This document shows positions 22,641 through 34,189 of a stretch of 64,000 nucleotides of DNA, piece after piece. The translations under genes and the position numbers were made by a program. The DNA comes from Aspidiotus rigidus. Its lineage: Eukaryota > Arthropoda > Insecta > Hemiptera > Diaspididae. The stretch spans positions 558,001 through 622,000 of the forward strand of contig JAVHKY010000010.1 in NCBI GenBank assembly GCA_035079385.1. Reading direction: 5' to 3'. Numbering within the stretch: position 1 is the stretch's first letter; every line of letters starts with the position of its first letter. Below the pieces are notes generated by a model. That model was not told the origin of the DNA, made no database searches, and saw only the letters and a program-made list of their open reading frames with translations.

Positions 22641-22721
22641 ATGCCAATGATGACCTTAATCTTAGGACACCTAATAGACGCTTCAGAGCGAAATGATTTG
22701 ACTTTGATACTGATACGGCAC
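22641..22721 (+). ncRNA. box C/D snoRNA-like copy 17
   Basis: C box 22647-22653, intact guide, D box CTGA 22710-22713, stem TGCC/GGCA. The D-side guide is ATTTGACTTTGATA as in copies 10 and 16. The upstream donor-like motif is GGACAT. Confidence 0.75.
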
Positions 22722-22807
22722 CATCTAGTCTTATTTTTTGATCACCTAATTCATTAAAGACGTGATAATATGTTATAGTTCACTTATCAAGTTGGTAATG
22801 AGAATCA

Positions 22808-22898
22808 TTGAACTGGGTAAATGATGACCATAACCTTAGGACACCTAATTGACGCAACTTGCGATATGATTTGAATTTCAGTCTGATATTCAGTTCAA
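22808..22898 (+). ncRNA. box C/D snoRNA-like copy 18 (divergent, different stem)
   Basis: C box ATGATGA 22821-22827, guide CTTAGGACACCT kept, D box CTGA 22883-22886. Outside the guide it has diverged strongly. The terminal stem is the unrelated but perfect TTGAACTG (22808-22815) with CAGTTCAA (22891-22898). Guide and boxes retained while the stem sequence is replaced by another paired sequence is good evidence for a functional RNA fold. Confidence 0.75.
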
Positions 22899-22904
22899 AT
22901 AAAA

Positions 22905-23000
22905 TATATTTAATTATTATTATTAGTCATTATTATCATTACAATCATGTATTATGATATCAATAATTATTACTCAAGTTCATTATTATACTGTAATTGT
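22905..23000. repeat. ATT-rich low-complexity sequence
   Basis: Imperfect TTATTATTA runs immediately downstream of the array. Confidence 0.8.
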
Positions 23001-26000
23001 GATGAAAAGAAGGAAACTTCTTTCAGTATACAGCTTAAAGATTTTCTTTTCATGTTAATGTAGAACTTAGCTTATAGTTTTTTTGAGCTATCATCGATCT
23101 ACTAAAAAAGAAGCTTATTGTTCTCCTTATGAATCGACTATCAGGAATAACGATCCTCAGATTGAAAATATTTATCTCATCAATTTTTACTCTGTGAGAA
23201 ACAGTTTCCTCGCATTCGCATCCTTCGTATTATTATATTTTAATGAAGGCTTTAGAGATACTTTTTACTGACTTATTCCCGCATTAGTCACTTGGGATCA
23301 TGGCCTTAAACGCTCAGGGAGCGTATTTGGGGTAAATTGATACGTACTGTGAAAACTGCAGTGATATAAAGTTAATTTTGTGGTACAATCTAGAGGTCGC
23401 GTTTATGTCCTGATGGTGATGGAGGTGTTAGAAGATTGGTGTTGGCACGTAAGAGAGAGAATGAGAAAAGGGCTTCAATGTTCATCAATTATCCGAAATT
23501 CTTCTTCCTACCCTAATACAGAAATTCAAGTGGAGTTCATCAATGACCGAAGTTCATCTTAGTCAACTTAAGCGTCCCCTTGGCCAGTCGATCAAAGCCA
23601 AAAATTGTTTACATTGTTACAACATTTTTTTCATCCACGCAAAATTTGATGATCCGTTTTATCGTGGTTTTCGTACGCCAAAAAACGCTTCAGAGTTTGG
23701 ATTGAGATTTGAGGTACTCTTTTCCACACTCGCGGCGTGTATCTTGACGTAATACATTTAGCATTTCCGTTCGATGTACGAAACTTGTGTTCAGTCTGAA
23801 TAAAGTAACCTCTCAACGACATTCACCATTCTCGCGTTTACGTGCTTGCATTGTACTGCATTCATTATTCGCAGCTCGGACAGTCGAGTGCTATTTTAGG
23901 AATATAATTTTTCCGAGTCAGCTGACTGAACTGTCGTCTCGTTTGAGAGATGAAGAAGAAGAAGAAGAGAGAGAAAAAAACGCCGTTTAAAATGACTGCC
24001 AAGCGGATGATGTTTGCAAATGTAATCGCGAGGAAGGAAACGTTGAGTGTAAAAATCTTTCCAATTGTATACTTGGCCTATTATTCGGAGTATATTGGTC
24101 GAACTGTGTACACGTTCGAAACGGCTGATCGAGCAGAATTGAGTAGTCGATGACATATGTCCACGAACTTATTCGTAAAAAAAACTGTGAGGTACTATTT
24201 CGCTCACAAGTGCGACCTTCGTTTAAATTTTCCAAGAAAAATATCTTCCCGACGCGAGGGATTAAAGTCAAGAGTTCACTAATCATCTCCTCTCGTTTTG
24301 CATCCGTGCAGCGCTACTCACCTCATGTAGTTTTTTTGTTTGATTCCATACTCTGTAATTGTGGATCAGATTTGTATTCCATGTATGTGTGGCCCAAGCT
24401 GAAACAAGGAATTTCTTGGACCAGAGTTGGAACCTTTGCGTCAATCCAAGGCTGTTTCCCTTAATCCTGGGCTGATATTCTTTTCATGTCTTCACACTCG
24501 TTATGACCCAAGTCTTACCGCTGAGGTCCGTCTCTCAGCAAATTTTTATAGCCAAATTATCCAAAAATGTGCAAGATTTTACAGTAAGTATTTTTATGTG
24601 GAAAGTTTTTTGTGTTACCTTCAGTCTTCTCATTCGTATCTTCTAGTATTTACTAAAAAATAATAGAGTAATTCGTATGTTAGACTGTAAGTACATTACC
24701 GTGTGTAGAGAAACTGTAAATTCGGGAATTCAATAAACGAGAGCACGTTATGGAAAAAACAAGAATCCTACTATCTTCTAGAAAAATAATGAATGAATGT
24801 AATGTACTAGGTGTAGACTGTACTCACTCTCGTCTAGATGTAGTGCAAGGGCCAAGATTTCTATTTTTGAAAAATAGGTCAGCAGCAGGTGTTTGCGAGA
24901 CGGTCAGGTTTAAACTGTTGGCAGATGATCTCAAAGGAAATAGGGAGAGAAAAAAAATTAAGAGAGAAGGATTTTACTTGTGGTGTACAAAAAGAGCCGA
25001 AACGAGATAGATAGATAATGGAAAGAGTGAGAGATAAAAGAAAGTCGTAAAATTATTATACGAATACGCGAGCAGCAAAACAGAGCTTTTTATGCTTCTT
25101 ATAGAGCATAATATGTACCGGTGATGCGTGTGGTGAATAAACTTGTAGATTGATGTTTATTATCTCATTTTGGTGCCCTCTTTGAAGGTGTTTGCACTGT
25201 CCTGTCGAGCCGTGTCATTGCTAAAGATGTGCGAGTACGTACTTGATATGTATGCTTTTCTTCTCATCTTATTTCGACTGCGAATCTGTGGTTTCCTAGG
25301 AGTGCATCGACATCCATAAGTTTTTTCGAATATTCATCGACCTTGAATGAATTGCCCTGGTGTTGTTTCTGGTAGACTGTCAACCTATATTATAATATAC
25401 GACGATAGGTACATATTCGAATAAACGCCACCTCGCATCGTTGCCAAGCGCCACACGTCGGGAAAATTTAGACCTCGTCTGCACGCAATGTATTCGTTTG
25501 TCGAACGTACAAGCGTATGGAAATAAAATTGGCTGTAAATTTCAGATCGGTGGATGAGCGCGGGCGATCGAACCCGGAAATCGGAAAGCACTTGACCCGC
25601 TCTCCGTGACGCTGCAGTACTGTAAAGAAGCGAGAATTTATTACAATTTACTCCTCGTTGAGGCGTTCGACGAAAAGCGATCGCCGTCTATAGAGAGCCA
25701 ATTTTCGTTTAGTACTCATCAACGAGTGGCATTTTTCATATAAAATATACGCACTCCTCTCAGATTCATTCTTCGCTCTGTGTACTCAGCATACTCGTTA
25801 GTCGTAGTTTGGCAGCTAGGCAAGGTTGTTGCGTTGAAGACAAATTTATGAGCCGAGAAGTACGTACTACATTCATTGTTTCACTGCATGATGACGCGGT
25901 ATTGAGATCGCGAGTACGTATATCTGTAAAGAAATGCAGATGAAAGAGAATGAGAAGAAAAAATTGCCGAAGAAGCGTGAGCGCGGGTTGATGCACCTTG

Positions 26001-27430
26001 TGCCGGAGTAACGAGTAACTTGTATATGATTGTTTTTATCGCGTATTCGCTACCTCATGTGCTCTCCAAGAGATCCAGACCAACTAGTTGGGATGAGACA
26101 GACATTCTACGAAATGAACAGGCCTCGACACTGTGACGAGTCGGTTACGGAGTTGAAGAATTGCTTGTCGGGCCATCATTTCGTGGGAAGACAAAAACCA
26201 GTATTTGCACCTTCGCTCCTGCGTACATCGACGAGACGCTCTACGGTACGAGTGCTTCGGCTGTGAAATGCATTACAAAAACATTAGATTTTGCTATCAA
26301 ATGCTTTTACAAACATGTGTGTTAGTCCAGAATGTGGGAGCTTCCGCCTCGTCTCCAAGCGTCAGGAACCTATAACGGACCTCGTGGTGGAGTTTTACTT
26401 AGTACTCGTAAGGATAATTTCTTTAGATTATGCTCTTGCAGTCTACATAATGCACACTTGCATAGATGGCAGGGGGTACAATCCAAAACTACTCTCGGAT
26501 TATTTATGGTTGAGGTAAATTTTTTGGTCAAGTTTAATGGAACTGCTTTCCTCTGGTCCTCAGATATCTGAAATTAATATTTGACAATTTTTCTAGGTCC
26601 GTACAGTCTTTCGCTTTAGGAATGAGGGGGTGGATAGATTACATTCTTCCAAGGAAAGACTCCCACAAAGAAGATAATTGTTGAAAAATCTCAGTTCCCT
26701 CAGCTATAGCTTTTGTGGGGTCTCTTTTATCAACTATGTTGATCAAATCAAACAGGAAACGTGTTCTATGAGAGTATTTTATGATTTTGATGAATAATTA
26801 TTTAGGGAAATCAAGTTTTCAGAAGTTGACAGTTTTTGAAGTGTTTCTCACTTCTATCATTGAGTTGAGATTCATCCTGCTCTTCCACCTCTTGTCAGTG
26901 AGTCAAGTTTTTTCCTGGTTTCCCTCGTGTGTATAACAATTACTTCTCTCTTTACCGAGAATTTTTTGAGTGCCCTGTCTCTAGATATCACAAACTTTCA
27001 TGAAATGCCTGTTGTTCTCACCTTTAGATGGCTCAATACATCGTTTTTAGGTAGAGATCTGTTCAAATCTCCTTTCTATTATTTTTCTAGTTTGTAATTC
27101 GTAGTTTTTCCAAGTCAGATTACTTGCCCTCTCTACCTTCACTGTTATTCAGTCGAGATTTTGCCAGGTCACCTCTTTCTGCTTTTGAATCGAGACTTTT
27201 TCGAGTAGTATTTTCGTTCATTCCATTTGCAAAATTTTCCGAGTCCCATCTCTCGTTTCTTTGGACGGAGTTCATTCTATGAGTTGAATGCAGAAGCATT
27301 GTAAGTATGGAAAAATGGATGTAGAGAATTAGGGCTTTTCTTGCTCTATCGAAGATGCTTTGTTTCGTCAGTTTCAGCTTTAGTTGACCGGCTGCACTTT
27401 CGCATGACGCTCAAATGCGTGTGCAAGCTG
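23000..27430. other. unannotated DNA
   Basis: About 4.4 kb of short domain-less frames. A possible minus-strand tRNA-like B box lies near 25560-25617 (see findings). No gene could be supported. Confidence 0.4.
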
Positions 27431-27439
27431 TATTTTTGT

Positions 27440-27660
27440 GAGTTGTGTTCTTTGCTGTCGGACAGGATAGCACTAGTATTGCGTAAAACGAAAACGGGCA
27501 AATTGATGAACGGTGTGGATGTCGGGACGGAAGGTTTCCCAAAATCGATCTAAATCAATTTTTGTGAGAGAAGATGATTTTGTAGACATTTTTACGCTCT
27601 ACAAATTTTGTTCTTTTCATTTTTTTCTAAATTTCTTCGTTCTCAAATTATTTTGAGATG
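27440..27660. repeat. dispersed repeat family R1 copy a
   Basis: Related in direct orientation to 34555-34760. Shared order of phrases: GCACTAGTATTGCG, GGGACGGAAGGTTTCC, AAATCAATTTTTGTG, then a CTACAAATTTTGTTCTTT-like end. Unknown element type. Confidence 0.55.
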
Positions 27661-28016
27661 ATTCACTTAGGAAAATCGCCCTGCTCCAGTTTTTGATTTT
27701 GCTGATCGTATGGCTGACCCAAACAGGGAAAAGATGCGAAACAAATGTATCGGTCTTTGAAAACTTTGAAATTTCAAATCAACAAAACTTCAAAATCTAA
27801 GAATTTGTGAGTTTTTGAAGCTGAAAAATTTGGCTTATTTCAGATTGTGACAGTGCAAATGAAAATGGCTTTCATCTCCTCACTTATGCCAGTAAAATTT
27901 CAACTGATTTCGACTTTCGGTTGAATGATCTGCACGAGACTAGGAATTCCTTGCTGATAGAGCTAACACTAAACTCTCCGCTTGTACAATTTTTTTCTCT
28001 CTCTCAATTTACGAGC

Positions 28017-28345
28017 TGATATAGCAGCCTGCCTTCAGGGCGATGAGCTCGGGGAAATTGTGTTTATATGCGTGAGAGGAAGTTTGCTTGATGTAGAAAG
28101 CAATATGTTGGGGATGGAGGGGAAGTCATCTGATAGTGCCTCCATATGGTTGTGAGGGATGGATAAGGAATTTCGGAGTCGGAGTTAGAGCAGCAGAAGA
28201 TGTGTTGAATGGATAGGAGGGTTTCGATTTGCAATGAGGGCATGAGAAAGGCATAAGATGGGAGATGAGATGGGTGTGTGTGAGTCTGGTGTGACCGATT
28301 CTGAGACGGGTGATGACTATTCCTTCTCTGCGTGTTAACAGGTTT
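28017..28345 (-). pseudogene. 3' end of a jockey/R1-type non-LTR retrotransposon
   Basis: The minus strand reads REGIVITRLRIGHTRLTHTH (starting near 28340), followed by the cysteine/histidine pair PHCK. This is the conserved tail after RNase H in jockey/R1-type elements, and here it matches the family pattern TRLRIGHTRLTHSHL more exactly than the 8.9-kb copy. The two copies share extended nucleotide similarity including GCCCTGAAGGCAGGCTGCT. Downstream frameshifts (SSAALTPTPKFL) make it inactive. The A-rich tail is partly degraded (GAGAGAGAAAAAAATT). Everything 5' of the tail has been lost. Confidence 0.78.
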
Positions 28346-28476
28346 GAAAAGTACTACGAGATGGGAATATTTAAAAATGATCTATAAATTTAGTGAGCCA
28401 AATATTCTCCGCTCAATCCCACGAAGAAAATTTCACAGTTGGACAGCTCTCCAGTAGTATGAATGAGTAAATAATT

Positions 28477-29999
28477 GGTCCAGTCAATTTAAGCAAAAAA
28501 AAAAGGTGCCAGCTGGACATAATTGCTATAGTAAATTTTTTTTCGTGAAAATTGTCAGAAAGATTATCTGATGGAAATACCAAAGAGTCCACAGCGCCCC
28601 GCCTCCCGTAAACTCTCTTTGTACCCACCATTGACCCACAAAATAATTTTCTCCAAAACTACGCACTTCAGAAGTAAAAAGTTTCAAACAAAAGTTGTTT
28701 CTCATCAAATTTCCTATAAGATACACGACTCATTCACTACTGTACGTCAGTTACTTGTTTTGAAAATTGCTGACTAAGCAGAATATTTTGCACTTTTGTA
28801 GCATCTTCCCTACTTGTTTGTCATTTTCTTAAAAACTACGCATTTTAGAGAGAAAAGTTTGAAAAAAAATTGTTCTTTATCAAATTTACGATAAGATACA
28901 CTACTCACTTATTACTTTAAGCCCATTGGTTGGCGTAGAAATCGCTGATTTGTTTTCAAGATTGGTATAAACTGACAATTTGGGATAAACAGCTGATTCA
29001 GTATTTTAAACAACTGCTATAAATTCATTGAATAGAAGTGGCCAGTGGGATTCATCCAAGCTTATTAATTGAGGTTGAACTATTGATTCATTTCCGTCGT
29101 TGGTTCAGGAAATCGTTTTAGGGTTAGTCTAAGCTGATGCTGTTTCTTTGTTGTGTCTCCCACCTGGTTTTTATTCTGTTCCGAGTAAGGGCAGTGATAA
29201 ACAAAACTTTGGAGGCAATGAGGTTTTGGAATTGCTGGGAATATCTTATTGCATCAGTACAGTTGTGAGGTTTTGGTTCCAACTCGAGTAGGAAGGCAGG
29301 ACGCCATTCCGGTATTTGGGCCATGCTATGACGGATCCTTCTGGCGGCCATGGTCTTCGTGGTTGGCAGACCCATTCAGGTAGAGATGTACGAGTTTAAG
29401 AATGGCTGGCGTTTGTCTCACGAATTCAATACGGGCGTAGAGGGGCCGCTCTGTTGAGATCTGGAGAACTTGAGTTTATTCATCTGAGGCCCGTCACCAT
29501 ACTATTGTGAAAAACAATGTTGTGGGTGATGTACGTGTGTATGAACACACGCGGTTTCAGGACCATTTGGTGTTGGTGGCGTTGCACTAAACATCACAGA
29601 TGGGTTTTAAAGTAGCGCCTGCTGATGCTTATTAATCTACAGTTTTTGTTGCCGTATTGTATTTGTGTCTGTAGGTCACCTTTCAGTTACTACATAACGG
29701 CGTAAGAACAAGTTCGCATGGTGAACCAAGTTTGCTTGTTGAACCTCTTAGTCTTACATGTACCTTATAGGATTTTCGATGAGGAACAACTTTTGTTTGG
29801 AATTTTCTTTTTAAAGTACGTAGTTTTCGAAAAATTACAAAAAACGGAATTTTGTAGGACAACGGTGATCACAAAGGTAGTTTACGGGAGGCGGGATGCT
29901 GTGGTTTCTTTAGTATTTTCATCAAGTGGTCTTTCTGACCACATTCATGAAAAACTGTCGCAATTATGTCCAGCTAGAAGTCTAATTTGACTGAACTGA
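28477..29999. repeat. large imperfect inverted repeat (arms ~260-280 bp)
   Basis: The left arm 28477-28760 and the right arm 29735-29999 are reverse complements in order, for example AGCTGGACATAATTG/CAATTATGTCCAGCT, GCCTCCCGTAAACT/AGTTTACGGGAGGC and AACAAAAGTTGTT/AACAACTTTTGTT. A third, direct copy of part of the arm (ACTACGCATTTTAGAG, AAATTTACGATAAGATACAC) lies at about 28830-28920. The ~970-bp interior has no recognised coding. It may be a foldback-type DNA element or two opposed copies of one repeat. Confidence 0.7.
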
Positions 30000-32440
30000 G
30001 ATGATTATGAGGGCTTTTAACGCTGAAAATGATGCTGCTGGTCGTTCCCCTTTTTGGTTTTCATATGTATGGAAAACCATTAAACTTGGTGCCTTCGATT
30101 GGTACCGAGGAAATTGATTCGAGAGAGGGTTTAAAGGCCGTAGACTCCAACTTCGGCCACAGATTTCATACTCCAAAGGATCAAGAAATGTTGAAAACGA
30201 CATCATCCGTTCTACTGAAAATATGATGGGGCTTAACAAAAGCAGGACGGCATTGGACTGGAGGAATGCAAAGTCTTCAACAGTTCGAAAAATTCTGCTC
30301 GAAAAAAAAAATCGACTCGGCAGATCTTTCATCTAGGGCCTAGAATGGCTTACAGAATGATACTATATGCTCTACTTCCGTAAATTGAACTCGCGATGCG
30401 AGAAGATAGAAATTATTCCATCACTCTAATATTTTGTTATGTATTTTATAACAGTGAGATAATTCTTTCTTTAGTGGGGAAGAAAGTGGACGCCATTAAA
30501 TTAACATTGAAATTCAATTTCTTCAAACAATCGTCCATTCTCTCTCGGTTCCTCATTCTTCCACTGTTTCTGAAAAAAGATGATATTGTTTCGGAGATTC
30601 TTACACGAACTTATGAAGAAATCAAAAGAATCTCGTTGAGAATACCGTTTCTTCCATGAACGATCGTGACAGTGACAAGAGTAAGCGACCTTCCTCACTA
30701 AATTATTAGGTGAGCGGTTTGACAACGCACACGCACGCTGGTCGTTAGCCACGCAAAGAGAACGTGTATTAAATTCGTACTTGGAGACTGCGGTAGTCTC
30801 GGTCGAGTTGGGGAAAATGAACGAACCTGTCATTTTACTTCCTCCAAGTGGACATCGTGTAGGTTGCGGTCAGTCGACTTATACCAACGTGCTCTTTATG
30901 TGTACCATATAAAAGCCAATGAATGGCGATTACTGACGTCTTTCGCATCTTTTCAGTCAATTCTGTACAAAAGAAAGAGAAGGAGAAAGAAAATTGATGG
31001 TGCTAGACACAATAATATCATCTCGCGTGCATGATTGTACTAAGTCATCGTGAGAATCTAGTAATATGACTGACGAATTTGTCCGTGAAAAATTCATCCC
31101 CGTGGAAACCATTAAGCTTTTCTAAGAAAGTAATTTTTCTTCTCCATACAGCATTTAACTGCCGTAAATTCGTCCGGAACCCGTAGCCAAGTAGAGCATC
31201 TCGCGTCCAAAAACAGCGTATCAGTCGGACGATAAATATTAAAATGTGGTTCGAATGAAGATGCGAGTAGGAGCACACTCGCGTGAAATTTTGGCCCATA
31301 TTTATGAAGCACGGCAAATTCGTAGAATATTGTACAATGTCTAGAACGGAGAAGAGGAGACGTAATATTGAAGAAGGAGAGAAGAATAAATTCCCATGAT
31401 GTAACTCGGTTGTTCACTCTTTGTCCTTTTACTTAATCGGCTTATTTTGTGCGAAGCGTTTATACAAGTACATATTTGATATATAAACGATAGTAGTCCG
31501 TTATACGCGCTTCGTGATTTATTCTTCTGTCACGGGCCGTACTACGGTTTTCGGTGTAGAAAAATATACGAAAATTAGAACATCATTCTTTTTTTCCCCT
31601 CTCCGCAATTTTGTATTAATTTAATTATGTAATCCGTATGATAGCGCTTTTGCGAAGGCGTTCGGTTGAATAAGAATAAAATTTTTCGGACTAGACCGTC
31701 CAGTAAAGTCTACGAACGGTTTTATAAATCGTATATCAAGCACGTATGTACGTAAAATAATTGTCTACGGCGTATTCGGGTTCTATTATTTGGGTGAATA
31801 ATTTATTTACGGATGATTCATAATTTGGATATGAAAAATTCGTATGGCCGAGTGTTATGTTGTTAACATTTCTCGGCTCTTGGTTCATTGAGTTTAATCA
31901 ACAATGAGGAAGACAAAGTACGAACTATGAGTACAATATCTTTAAAATAAAGCAGTCAGCTGCATCATCTTTGGTGGTCCTGTGTTATAGTATGGGCGAA
32001 AGTCCAAGGCTGAAACAATTATTTAATTGCACAGTTAGAAGTTGTAAGGCGCTTTTTGACGAAGCGAGCCGTTGACGGCTACTATCATGCAACTTTTCAG
32101 AATCAGATTTCAATGTCCATTAGCATTTGAATACTGAGCTTCCTTCTAGATCTTCTGTCTAACATTTATCTTCACTCGACTGTTTTCTGTAGGGTCTTAC
32201 TTACTGGATTACTTTCTTGATTCACGCACCTAGTCTTCAATATCTCTATTGGCTTCTTTCTATAGAATTTCATCTTTTGGACCTTATCCTTAGTTTAGAG
32301 ATCTCGTCTACACTCTCTAGCTTGTGTGTAATTTCCCTGAACTGTGTATGAAAATTTACTCAAAATTTATAATTTCACCTAAAAAATTTCTATAGTCTGC
32401 TTGTACATATCAATTTCCTCTTATTTCATTTGGAGAATTA
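30000..32440. other. unannotated DNA
   Basis: No gene was recognised. A TATAAAAG word lies near 30909 but no matching initiator at the usual distance. Confidence 0.4.
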
Positions 32441-32449
32441 GCTGAAAAT

Positions 32450-33070
32450 TTTAGTCAGATATTATTTTCATATCAGTGAAAAAAAATGAATAGATGAAAT
32501 GAAAAAAATCTAGAAACATATAGTGTATTATAACCAAGAAAAATAAATCAATTACCAAAATAGACCAAAAAGCGATCAGAGATGACCAAAAAAAGATGAA
32601 CAACACGAGCAAATTAAACAATAAGCGGCCAAAATGGGACAAAAAATGATGAAAAATGACAAGAATTAAGAGTCGAAAAACTTTGAAAACCGAACATAAT
32701 GGAATTCAAAATGACAACACCTGATCGAAAAATTATCAATACCAACAAAAAATCAATGTACCAGGAATCAACCAAGAACGTTTTAAAATTGAACAGAAAA
32801 CGACGAAAAATACAACGGCCGACACAATGAAAATTGACCGAAAAATTCAAGGTGGACCAACAAACGATCATAATTGATCCAAAACGTGAAACAACGACCG
32901 AAATCTAACAAAAATGTTGGAAGTGGACCAAAATAAAACGACCGAAATCGACCATAAAATGACCGAAGATTACTCTAAAAATGACCACAAGCAAAGAAAA
33001 CAAAACAGAGAAGGACCCAATTTGACCAGAGAACAACCAGACAATAATACTACAACGACTACAATCTCCC
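32450..33070. repeat. degenerate A-rich repeat of GACCRAAAA-type words
   Basis: Words such as GACCAAAAAG, GACCGAAAT, ATGACCAAAA and CGACCGAAATC recur at short, irregular intervals. The long minus-strand frames (FFxSF-rich) result from the A-rich composition. Confidence 0.65.
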
Positions 33071-33146
33071 ATTGGTCAAAACAGAAAGTGTAAATCAGCT
33101 ATCCGTCGTTTCAGTGTTGCCTTCGCATAAAATCATTACAACGCGA

Positions 33147-33505
33147 CAGGCATGGCAAACGAAACAAAAATGAAACTTTATCCAACGAAACAAATCATAT
33201 TTTAGAAATCATAAACTATATAAAAATGAAATTTAGCATTTGAAATTAACAAAACGAAAAATTTGCGCAAAATGAAACCTTAGATAAACAAAAAGAATTT
33301 TACTGGAAAAACATGTTTTTACTTTAAAAAAATGTTTTTATTGAGAAAAACATGTTTTTTCAAACCAATTTTTTTCGACAACCAAAACACATACAAAGGA
33401 GAAATATGCCGAATAACAAAACTTTAACAAAAACAAAAAACTAAAAAAGTCAACAAAAAGTTTTTGTTTTTGAAAAACAAAACAATTTTTTGTTTGCCAT
33501 GCCTG
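33147..33505. mobile_element. hAT-like MITE with 8-bp target duplication
   Basis: A 359-bp element with 14-bp perfect terminal inverted repeats CAGGCATGGCAAAC / GTTTGCCATGCCTG. It is flanked by an 8-bp near-perfect duplication, CAACGCGA (33139-33146) and CAACGCAA (33506-33513). CAG-starting termini and 8-bp duplications are the hAT superfamily signature. The interior is A-rich on the plus strand with no transposase, so it is non-autonomous. Confidence 0.85.
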
Positions 33506-34189
33506 CAACGCAAACACATTGAATACAACTAGCGAAGCTGGTTGCATCTGTAAGGGCTTTCGTACATGGCGCGCGACATGCAACATGCTTACAACATACA
33601 AGTAGCATATCATACACAAAACAACAAATGACAACAATCTGTGGCATTATTCTATGTTGCATACCGTGCGCCGTGTAGCAAGGCTCTAACATGCGCGCCG
33701 CAAGCGCTGAGCAAGTTCCAGGGTTGCAATGTTTTCAAGGATATCGTTTAGTGTTTTGAACATGTTGTAAACATTGGAATTCGAGAAAAAATCATTTTAA
33801 ACGTAGATGGCACGTCATGAATTTGAAGTCACACGTACTTACGCACAAGAAAGCGTGAGTTTCCTATGAGAAAACGTGGAGAAACTCCGCAATAAGCGCA
33901 AGGTCATTCGAAACTACAAAATATGAAAAAGTTATAATGAAATGCCGTCTTAAACAGTGTTTTAAACATTGAAGAAGAAATACCACTTTTCAACATGTTT
34001 TTTTAAAAAAAAGAAAGGTTTTGAATTGAAAGAATACGTTATTTGTTCTTTTTTTTTTTAAAAAAAAAACTTGATTTTTTGCAACCCCTGCGGGCAACTT
34101 TGTCAGTTAATTATTGTATTCGCATTTGAACCGCCGTAAGTTTCGCTGTCGTCGGTGTGAAGCAGGGGGATAATTTTGTCTGGCCACAA

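Larger units (their letters stand above)
17580..22903 (+). repeat. tandem array of ~240-bp units, each carrying a box C/D snoRNA-like core
   Basis: Eighteen units share one ~80-nt core. C-box to C-box spacings are about 228-255 bp throughout, except 174 bp before the last copy and two larger gaps that are explained by transposon insertions (1011 bp and 653 bp). The spacer between cores is recognisably homologous (TTTATTTATTGATAAC, GTGTGAATTATACTGAAAC, CATAAAAAGTACATGCAG) but diverges much more than the core. This contrast is the main sign that the core is under constraint. The array ends just before an AATAAA at 22898-22903. Confidence 0.9.
18900..22903 (+). ncRNA. candidate UHG-like snoRNA host transcript with repeated exon-intron units
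   Basis: Most spacers contain an acceptor-like ...TTATAG and, about 58-75 nt later, a donor-like GTAGAT or GTACAT. In the clearest two units the candidate exons are 19008-19065 and 19241-19298 (58 nt each) and the intron is 19066-19240 (175 nt). The snoRNA starts 26 nt after the donor and ends about 68 nt before the acceptor. Intronic C/D snoRNAs in animals tend to lie at a fixed distance of about 70-80 nt from the acceptor. The exons have no conserved frame, as in noncoding UHG hosts. Donors are broken in some units (AT at the unit of copy 14, GG at copy 17). Host transcription and splicing are inferred; independent or polycistronic transcription is an alternative. Confidence 0.4.

Noticed and set aside
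17580..22903. CRISPR-like interpretation of the regularly spaced repeats
   Set aside because: This is eukaryotic DNA, the repeat is about 80 nt with homologous diverging spacers, and spacers are not unique sequences of uniform length.
26332..26571. Frame containing GPRGGVLLSTRKDNFF, faintly like a non-LTR endonuclease (RGGVLIAVRKD)
   Set aside because: Only one short motif-like string; no catalytic residues or continuing homology seen. Not enough to call.
30909..30960. TATAAAAG with downstream TCAGTC as a core promoter
   Set aside because: The initiator-like TCAGTC lies about 47 bp from the TATA word, too far for a normal TATA/Inr pair.
32451..32871. Minus-strand hydrophobic frames (F, I, L rich) resembling membrane proteins
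   Set aside because: They arise from the A-rich GACCRAAAA word repeat on the plus strand.
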